Source: Acidimicrobiia bacterium
GTDB lineage: Bacteria > Actinomycetota > Acidimicrobiia > IMCC26256 > PALSA-555
Reading direction: 5' to 3'
Assembly: GCA_022865365.1 (NCBI GenBank)
Contig: JALHSW010000174.1
Span: 1-5,008 of the forward strand
DNA: 5,008 nt
The notes below the pieces were generated by a model. The model saw nothing but the letters and a program-made list of their open reading frames with translations, was not told the DNA's origin and searched no databases. Positions 1-4,346 of this stretch are shown here, piece by piece. Every line of letters starts with the position of its first letter. Position 1 is the stretch's first letter. The position numbers and the translations under genes were made by a program.

Positions 1-171
1 GCGCTCCTGGGCCAGGCCCGGGTCGTGGTGGACGTCCTGGTAGTCGCGCGACGCGATCGCGGTGGAGACAATCAGCGTGCGGGTGAGCGGGATGTCGAGG
101 TGTGGGAGCTGGTCGCCCACCTGCACGTCGTCGTAACGCCGCCCAGTCGTGGTCGCAGTCGTCGTTGCCAC
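1..171 (-). CDS. chsH1: ChsH1-like MaoC-family enoyl-CoA hydratase, N-terminal part (runs off the left edge)
   Basis: This is the first 57 codons of a MaoC hot-dog-fold hydratase, likely the small partner of the ChsH2-like protein encoded upstream. In the known pathway ChsH1-ChsH2 adds water to the steroid 17(20)-enoyl-CoA made by ChsE1-ChsE2. Visible are YDDVQVGDQLP (13-23), the strand LTRTLIVSTAIASRD (29-43) and the segment RDYQDVHHD (42-50). The last closely matches RDFQDVHHD of M. tuberculosis ChsH1 as I recall it, with the D-x4-H pair (Asp43, His48) at the catalytic positions. The GTG start at 171-169 lies one base past the TGA of the preceding chsE1-like gene and is the only plausible start in frame; a purine-rich stretch precedes it. 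The N-terminus is low-complexity (ATTTATTTG) before homology begins near residue 12. The rest of the gene is outside the window. Function is inferred from motif and operon context; another MaoC hydratase acting on a different CoA ester is possible. Confidence 0.85.
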   Translation of the reverse strand, partial: MATTTATTTGRRYDDVQVGDQLPHLDIPLTRTLIVSTAIASRDYQDVHHDPGLAQER

Positions 172-172
172 C

Positions 173-1285
173 TCAAGCCCCCGTCTTCGTGAGCTCGGCG
201 CCCAGGCGGGCCAACGTGGCGGTCGCGCCGCCGAGCGTGTCCTCGATCTGCTTGCCCCACAGGAAGTACCGGTGCACCGGGTAGTCGATGTCGGCACCCA
301 TGCCCCCGTGGAGGTGCTGGGTCATGTGCACCGCGTGCTGGCCGGCTTCGGAAGCCCACCACTTCGCCACCAGCACGTCGGTCGACGCGTCGCGTCCCAC
401 GTCGAGCTTCCACGCCGCCTGCTGGGTCGTGACGCGGATCGCCTCGGTGTCGATGTAAGCGTCGGCGGCGCGGATCTGCGCGCCCTGGAACGTCGAGAGC
501 GGCTTGCCGAACTGCTCACGCTGGCTCGTGTACTCGGCGGCCATGCGCACCGCCTCCTCGCACACCCCGATCTGCGTGGCGCACAGGCCCAGCAGCGCAC
601 GGTCGAGCATCCAGCGGGTGATGCGCTCGCCGCTGGCGACGTCGCCGAGCGGCTCGGCCGGGGTGCTCGCGAACTCGACGTGCGCGACCTTGGAGCGGTC
701 GGTCGTGACCGCCGTCTCGAGGATCACCCCGGCGGCGGTCGTGTCGACGAGGAACACCGCGACGCCGTCGGGCGTGGTCGCGGGCACGAGGATCGCGTCG
801 GCGAGGTGGCCGGCGGGCACCGAGACCTTGCGGCCGTCGAGCACCCAGCCGCTGTCTTCCCATGTGGCGGTGGCCTGCGGCTTGAGCGGGTCGTTCACGC
901 CGATCTCGGCGAGTGCAGAAGCAAGGAAGACCTCGCCGCGCACCACGCCCGGGAGCCAGCGCTGGCGCTGCTCGGGGGTGCCGTGCTCGGCGATCGGGAG
1001 CGCTCCGCACACCACGGTCGCCCAGTACGGGACGGGAGCGACGACGCGGCCCTGCTGCTCCAGCACGAGCGTGAGCTCGGTGAACCCGAGCCCGCTGCCG
1101 CCGACGTCCTCGGGGAGCGAGATGCCGAGCAGGTTCGCGTCGGCCAGCGACTGCCAGAGGTCGCGGTCGACGCGCTCGTCGCTCGCCTCGATCGCCTTCA
1201 CTCGCTCCACCGTCACCGAGCCCTGGAAGATCTGCTCCGCGAGGTCGCGGACGGCCTCCTGCTCCTCGGTCAGCCCGAAGTCCAC
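173..1285 (-). CDS. chsE1: ChsE1 (FadE28)-like acyl-CoA dehydrogenase subunit, steroid side-chain degradation
   Basis: A 370-residue flavoprotein of the acyl-CoA dehydrogenase fold, probably the partner of the ChsE2-like protein in an alpha2-beta2 enzyme that introduces the double bond in the C3 side chain of a steroid CoA thioester. Helical N-domain about 1-115 (begins MDFGLTEEQEAVRDLAEQIF), beta domain about 116-210, C-terminal helical domain 220-370. The FAD-contact motif REQFGKPLSTFQG (256-268) and HLHGGMG (324-330) are present. The catalytic glutamate of the IVD/LCAD type is not: the aligned position reads MLDRALLG with Asp228. No YEG-type C-terminal glutamate is seen either. The GTG start at 1285 is supported by GGAG seven bases upstream (complement of 1293-1296) and by an in-frame stop shortly before it. 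The gene is separated from the chsH2-like gene by a repeat-rich spacer and ends one base before the chsH1-like start. It could instead serve bile-acid or other sterol side chains. Confidence 0.85.
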   Translation of the reverse strand: MDFGLTEEQEAVRDLAEQIFQGSVTVERVKAIEASDERVDRDLWQSLADANLLGISLPEDVGGSGLGFTELTLVLEQQGRVVAPVPYWATVVCGALPIAEHGTPEQRQRWLPGVVRGEVFLASALAEIGVNDPLKPQATATWEDSGWVLDGRKVSVPAGHLADAILVPATTPDGVAVFLVDTTAAGVILETAVTTDRSKVAHVEFASTPAEPLGDVASGERITRWMLDRALLGLCATQIGVCEEAVRMAAEYTSQREQFGKPLSTFQGAQIRAADAYIDTEAIRVTTQQAAWKLDVGRDASTDVLVAKWWASEAGQHAVHMTQHLHGGMGADIDYPVHRYFLWGKQIEDTLGGATATLARLGAELTKTGA

Positions 1286-1389
1286 CCTATTGCTCCGCTT
1301 CCGCTGCGCTACTTCCGCTCACTACGGCCTGCACGATCCGGTCGCTTGGTTCGCTCCATCCGCTGCGCTCGCTCCGCATCTCGGCTGCC
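1286..1389. repeat. Intergenic spacer of degenerate GAGCG/AGCGCAGCGGA repeats
   Basis: This 104-bp gap is the only sizeable spacer inside the minus-strand operon. On the coding (minus) strand it is a run of purine-rich near-repeats built from GGAGCGA, GAGCGGA and AGCGCAGCGGA. The 11-mer TCCGCTGCGCT (plus strand) occurs twice, at 1300-1310 and 1359-1369, and GCTCCGC occurs at 1292-1298 and 1371-1377. No hairpin with a T-tract and no clear promoter were found. The last unit supplies the GGAG Shine-Dalgarno of the chsE1-like gene. Similar GAGCG-rich strings occur between genes in some high-GC bacteria; calling this a dispersed intergenic repeat is an inference. Confidence 0.6.
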
Positions 1390-2391
1390 CTACTTCACCA
1401 GGTGGAACGCGGGGAGGGTGAGATCTTCGTCGTGGTCCTGCCACTCGACCTCGACGGGCATCCCCACCTTCACGTCTTCGGGTGCGATCCCGACGAGGTT
1501 GGCGACCAGGCGCGTCCCCTCCTCGAGCGCGATGAGCCCGATCGGCAGCGGGTAGTCGAACGACGGCACCTGCGGGAAGTGCACGACCACGAAGGAGTAG
1601 ATGGTGCCCTTGCCGCTCGCCTCGAGCGTGTCCCAGTCGTAGGAACCGCACTTGTCGCAGCGTGGGCGCGGTGGGTGCCGCAGCGTCTTGCACGAGGCGC
1701 AGCGCTGGATCACCAACTTGTGCTGCTTGGTCGCGTCGAACCAGAACGCGTTGTCGACGGTGAGCGCGGGACGGGGCCGCGGCGGCTTCTGTGCCTCGGC
1801 TTCGGGCGCGGGCGCCGCGGCCGGCGGGGCGCCGCGGCCGGTGCCGGGCTTGAACTTGAGGATGCGGAACAGCATCTTGGCGACGGGTTCGCCGTCGGTC
1901 GTCTCGTACTCGATGCGGGTGGTGACGAAGTGGCCGATCCCCATGCCGGTCTGCTTCTCTTCCGACACGCTCTCGAGCACCGAGCGGGTGCGCAGGTGGT
2001 CGCCCGGGTGCAGCATCCGCGCGTACTCCTGCTCACAGTTCGTCGCGACGACCGAGGAGTATCCCGCGCCGTCGAGCAGATCCATGAGCGTGTCCTGAGG
2101 GCTCGGACCCGACGCCCCGCGCGGCTTGAGGCCCCGCATCACCCACGCCTGGAGCATCACCGCCGGCGCGATCACCTCGCCATGGGCCGACGCGGCCGCG
2201 GCCGCGGGGTCGACGTAGATGGGGTTCTCGTCGCCCATCGCCTCGACCCAGTGGCGGATCATCGGCTGGTTGACCGGATCGGGCCCGGTCTGCGCGGCGG
2301 TCTCGATGCCCTCGAACTTGCGAAGCTTCGCGAGGAACGCCGCCTTGTCCTCTTCGGCCATCTCGGCAGCAGCCACCTCCTCGGCACCCAT
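1390..2391 (-). CDS. chsH2: ChsH2-like protein: MaoC hydratase domain fused to DUF35 zinc-ribbon/OB domain
   Basis: A 333-residue two-domain protein. Residues about 20-182 are a MaoC/FAS1-type hydratase domain with NQPMIRHWVEAMGDENPIYVD (41-61) and VVATNCEQEY (114-123), both close to what I recall of M. tuberculosis ChsH2. The usual hydratase histidine after GDxNPI is replaced by Tyr59, so the catalytic Asp/His pair would come from the ChsH1 partner. A Pro/Ala/Glu linker (183-210) leads to a DUF35 domain: a rubredoxin-like zinc ribbon CASC (231-234) and CDKC (245-248), then an OB fold to the C-terminus. In the characterised system the DUF35 part binds the aldolase Ltp2, coupling hydration to side-chain cleavage. 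The start codon overlaps the chsE2 stop by one base (TGATG, 2393-2389) and GAGGAG lies nine bases upstream (complement of 2401-2406), suggesting translational coupling. The acidic first 18 residues are poorly conserved; Met11 is an alternative start. Confidence 0.9.
   Translation of the reverse strand: MGAEEVAAAEMAEEDKAAFLAKLRKFEGIETAAQTGPDPVNQPMIRHWVEAMGDENPIYVDPAAAAASAHGEVIAPAVMLQAWVMRGLKPRGASGPSPQDTLMDLLDGAGYSSVVATNCEQEYARMLHPGDHLRTRSVLESVSEEKQTGMGIGHFVTTRIEYETTDGEPVAKMLFRILKFKPGTGRGAPPAAAPAPEAEAQKPPRPRPALTVDNAFWFDATKQHKLVIQRCASCKTLRHPPRPRCDKCGSYDWDTLEASGKGTIYSFVVVHFPQVPSFDYPLPIGLIALEEGTRLVANLVGIAPEDVKVGMPVEVEWQDHDEDLTLPAFHLVK
1811..1841 (-). repeat. Two 14-bp direct repeats encoding the ChsH2 inter-domain linker
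   Basis: GGCGCCGCGGCCGG occurs at 1811-1824 and again at 1828-1841, three bases apart. The pair lies in the part of the chsH2-like gene encoding the Gly/Ala/Pro linker between the MaoC and DUF35 domains (about residues 184-194). Units are offset by 17 bp, so they are read in different frames. They may simply reflect Ala/Pro codon bias at high GC, or a slippage-prone linker whose length can vary between strains. Confidence 0.6.
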
Positions 2392-3569
2392 CAGCGGGAG
2401 CTCCTCGTCATCTGCAGGCCGACGGTCGCCACGATCTCGCGCAGCACCTCGACGACCCCGCCACCGAACGTGTTGATCTGTGCCGCTCGACCGGCCTTCT
2501 CCACCTCACCGCGCAGCACCGCCCCGGGCGACCCGGCCGGCAGGTAGCCGGCGGCACCGAGGATGCCCAGGAGGATCCGGTACACGTCGATCTGGGTCTC
2601 GACCCCGAACACCTTCGACGCCGACGCGTCGGTCGGCGTGAGCGTGCCGTTCGCGACCGCGGTCGCCATGCGCCAGTTGAGCAGCTTCATCGCCTCGAGC
2701 TTGGCGTGCGCCTTGGCGAGGTCCATCTGCACCCACGGCACCTCGGCCATGGTGCGGCCGTCGCCCGCGTCCGCGGTCATGACCCACTCCATCATCTGGT
2801 CGTAGAGCCGGTGCGTGAGCCCGGCGAGCGCGGCGAGGCCGACACGCTCGTGGTTGAGCTGGTTGGTGATGAGCCTCCAGCCCGCGTTCACCTCACCGAC
2901 CACGTTCTCCTTCGGCGCGCGCACGTCGTCGTAGTAGGTGGCGGTGGTGACGACGCTGCCGACGGTGACGATCGGCGTGAACTTGAAGCCCGGCTGGTCG
3001 GTCGGCACGATGATCATCGAGATGCCCTTGTGCTTCTTGGCCTCGGGATCGGTGCGGCACGCGAGCCAGATGTACTCGGCCTGGTTCGCGCCGCTGGTGA
3101 AGACCTTGTTGCCGTTGATGACCCACTCGTCGCCATCCAGCTCGGCCTTGGTCTTGAGCGACGCGAGGTCGGTGCCGGCCTCGGGCTCGGTGTAGCCGAT
3201 CGCGAAGTTGATGTCGCCGCTCAGGATGCCGGGGAGGAACTGCTGCTTCTGCGCCTCGGTGCCGTAGGCCATGAGCGTCGGGCCGACGGTGTTGATGGTG
3301 ACGAATGGGAAGGGCGCGCTGGCGCGCTGCACCTCGTCGAAGAAGATGAACTGGTCGAACGCGTCGCGGCCCTGGCCGCCGTACTCCTTGGGCCAGCCGA
3401 TCCCGAGCCAACCGTCGGCCCCGATCTGGCGGACGACGTCGCGAAAGGCACTCGTGCCCTCGCCGGCGGGGCCGATCTCGGCCCGGACCTCGGGGGTCAG
3501 CAGGGTCGCGAAGTACTCCCTGAGCTCCTTGCGGAGCGCGCGCTGCTCATCCGTGTAATCGAGAAACAT
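2391..3569 (-). CDS. chsE2: ChsE2 (FadE29)-like acyl-CoA dehydrogenase, first gene of the steroid side-chain operon
   Basis: A 392-residue acyl-CoA dehydrogenase, near the length of M. tuberculosis FadE29 as I recall it, and very similar to it in several stretches: WPKEYGGQG (59-67), FAIGYTEPEAGTDLASL (122-138), VFTSGANQAEYIWLACRTDP (156-175) and FGGGVVEVLREIVATVGL (368-385). It would form a heterotetramer with the ChsE1-like protein and oxidise the 3-oxo-4-pregnene-20-carboxyl-CoA type side chain using FAD. Glu241 in QLNHERVGLA occupies the catalytic-base position used by IVD/LCAD-type enzymes. The RxQFG FAD-contact motif is missing from the C-terminal domain, in mirror image to ChsE1. The ATG at 3569 has no Shine-Dalgarno sequence; a -10-like box sits so close that the mRNA is probably leaderless or nearly so. 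The stop overlaps the chsH2 start. Another steroid or bile-acid substrate cannot be excluded. Confidence 0.9.
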   Translation of the reverse strand: MFLDYTDEQRALRKELREYFATLLTPEVRAEIGPAGEGTSAFRDVVRQIGADGWLGIGWPKEYGGQGRDAFDQFIFFDEVQRASAPFPFVTINTVGPTLMAYGTEAQKQQFLPGILSGDINFAIGYTEPEAGTDLASLKTKAELDGDEWVINGNKVFTSGANQAEYIWLACRTDPEAKKHKGISMIIVPTDQPGFKFTPIVTVGSVVTTATYYDDVRAPKENVVGEVNAGWRLITNQLNHERVGLAALAGLTHRLYDQMMEWVMTADAGDGRTMAEVPWVQMDLAKAHAKLEAMKLLNWRMATAVANGTLTPTDASASKVFGVETQIDVYRILLGILGAAGYLPAGSPGAVLRGEVEKAGRAAQINTFGGGVVEVLREIVATVGLQMTRSSR

Positions 3570-3582
3570 AGAACGTGTTGCA
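3569..3582. promoter_or_regulatory. KstR-like operator palindrome at the chsE2 start
   Basis: The plus strand reads TAGAACGTGTTGCA, and the minus strand TGCAACACGTTCTA. Both fit the published KstR consensus TnnAACnnGTTnnA at every fixed position. KstR is the TetR-family repressor of cholesterol catabolism in mycobacteria and rhodococci, released by a steroid CoA thioester. Here the site abuts the -10-like box and shares its last base with the A of the chsE2 ATG, so a bound repressor would cover the transcription start. KstR itself is not encoded in the window, so the regulator is inferred. Confidence 0.75.
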
Positions 3583-3587
3583 ATCTA
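3582..3587 (-). promoter_or_regulatory. Putative -10 box (TAGATT) of the chsE2 operon
   Basis: On the minus strand TAGATT fits the actinobacterial TAnnnT -10 pattern and ends 12 bases before the chsE2 ATG. A start about seven bases downstream would fall inside the KstR-like palindrome and leave a leader of only a few bases. No good -35 hexamer is seen 16-18 bp upstream, as is common in this phylum. Confidence 0.4.
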
Positions 3588-3637
3588 GCCAGGGGCGCCG
3601 GAATCCGGCCAGTTCCGCTAGATGCTGCACCGTGCGT

Positions 3638-3657
3638 TGTGCTATCTATGTAGCACA
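3638..3657. promoter_or_regulatory. Perfect 7-bp inverted repeat, probable toxin-antitoxin autoregulatory operator
   Basis: TGTGCTA (3638-3644) and TAGCACA (3651-3657) are perfect inverted copies around a six-base spacer, TCTATG. The right arm ends on the A of the antitoxin ATG. Phd/YefM antitoxins typically bind such palindromes over their own promoter, with or without toxin. TATCTA/TATGTA sequences inside the repeat could serve as the -10 element, and no Shine-Dalgarno sequence precedes the ATG, so a leaderless antitoxin mRNA is plausible. Confidence 0.6.
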
Positions 3658-4013
3658 TGGAGTCGATCGGGGTCCGGGAGATCCGCCAGCACGCCAGCCG
3701 CTACCTCGACCGGGTGGCGGCCGGTGAATCCTTCCAGATCACGGAACGCGGCAGACCTGTCGCGGTCCTCACCTCCACCATGGATGCACTCCGCAACGGT
3801 GTCCGCGCCGTCGTCGACGAGCTGGTCGCAGCGGGCAGGTACCCGAGCCCGCAGGCCGCCCTCGAGGCGGGGGTCGAGGCGCTGGCGCGCGAGATCCGCG
3901 CGGATCTCGTCGACGCCGCGATCGTGGAGGCCTACACCCGCTCCCCCGCCGAGCCCGAAGCCTGGGTCGACGAGGCGGCGAGCCGCACGTTCTCGGAGAT
4001 GGACGAGTGGTAG
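3657..4013 (+). CDS. Phd/YefM-type antitoxin with a long, MazE-like C-terminal half
   Basis: A 118-residue antitoxin that should neutralise the toxin encoded just downstream and repress the shared promoter. Residues 1-40 (GVREIRQHASRYLDRVAAGE, then FQITERGRPVAVLTS) are a typical Phd/YefM DNA-binding dimerisation module. Residues about 47-80 are helical, with GRYPSPQAALEAGVEAL resembling the helices of ribbon-helix-helix (ParD-like) antitoxins. The acidic tail 83-118, ending in FSEMDEW, looks like the MazE-type segment that wraps around MazF toxins. The ATG at 3657 is the natural start because homology begins at once and the operator ends there. The last seven bases overlap the toxin start. 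Family assignment of the N-terminus is firm; the C-terminal assignments are by eye. Confidence 0.85.
   Translation: MESIGVREIRQHASRYLDRVAAGESFQITERGRPVAVLTSTMDALRNGVRAVVDELVAAGRYPSPQAALEAGVEALAREIRADLVDAAIVEAYTRSPAEPEAWVDEAASRTFSEMDEW
3890..3909. repeat. 20-bp perfect palindrome inside the antitoxin gene
   Basis: CGAGATCCGC is followed directly by its exact reverse complement, with no spacer, centred between 3899 and 3900. It encodes residues around REIRADLVD at the start of the antitoxin's toxin-binding tail. It could be chance in GC-rich coding DNA or a second binding or RNA-structure site; no function is known. Confidence 0.55.
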
Positions 4014-4318
4014 CGCGCGGAGAGGTCTGGTGGACCGAGCTGCCGCGAGCGGGAGCCCGTCCCGCGCTCGTGCTCACTCGCGAGCGAGCGATCCCGGTGC
4101 TGCGCAGCGTCGTCGTCGTTCCCGCCACCCGTACCGTGCGCGGCATCCCCACCGAGGTCCCGCTGACGGCCGACGCCGGGATGCCCGAAGACTGCGCGCT
4201 GTCGTTCGACAACGTCTCGACTGTCCCGAAGTCGGCGCTCCGATCCCGGATCTGCGTGCTCGGCCCCGAGCGCATGGCCGCCGTGTGCCGAGCCTGGCGC
4301 GACGTCGCCGACTGCTGA
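4007..4318 (+). CDS. MazF/PemK-family endoribonuclease toxin
   Basis: A 103-residue protein of usual MazF size, expected to cleave single-stranded mRNA at short sequences when its antitoxin is degraded. It opens with the family signature RGEVWWTELP (4-13). ARPALVLTR (17-25) carries the conserved Arg18-Pro, VVVVPATRTVRG (35-46) carries Thr41, and SFDNVSTVPKSAL is the usual 'D-x-I-x-T-I-x-K' strand. Arg18 and Thr41 line up by eye with the catalytic Arg/Thr pair of characterised MazF enzymes. The GTG start at 4007 overlaps the antitoxin stop (GTGGTAG), with GGAG at 3995-3998 eight bases upstream, so the two are translationally coupled. The protein looks complete and uninterrupted. Cleavage specificity cannot be read from the sequence. 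Confidence 0.9.
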   Translation: MVARGEVWWTELPRAGARPALVLTRERAIPVLRSVVVVPATRTVRGIPTEVPLTADAGMPEDCALSFDNVSTVPKSALRSRICVLGPERMAAVCRAWRDVADC

Positions 4319-4346
4319 GACCGCCCGGGGCGATAGGTTCGCCGTC

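Noticed and set aside
149..1555. Long plus-strand open frame of 468 codons opposite the chsE1-like gene
   Set aside because: Its peptide is Arg/Val/Leu/His-rich with no recognisable domain, and it lies antisense to a clear acyl-CoA dehydrogenase; this is the usual high-GC shadow frame.
2467..2474. Second AACGTGTT core resembling a KstR half-site pair
   Set aside because: The outer T and A of TnnAACnnGTTnnA are missing, and the bases encode the conserved INTFGGG segment of ChsE2.
1402..2547. Plus-strand open frame of 381 codons opposite the chsH2-like gene
   Set aside because: It has low-complexity composition and no family motifs, and it runs across the chsH2/chsE2 junction on the opposite strand.
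2706..3653. Plus-strand open frame of 315 codons opposite chsE2 and running through the intergenic region
   Set aside because: It is antisense to a strongly conserved FadE29-like protein, would span the promoter region and has no recognisable fold.
4321..4332. GC-rich near-palindrome CCGCCCGGGGCG after the toxin gene, considered as a terminator
   Set aside because: The stem is too short, there is no loop and no following T-tract, so termination cannot be supported.
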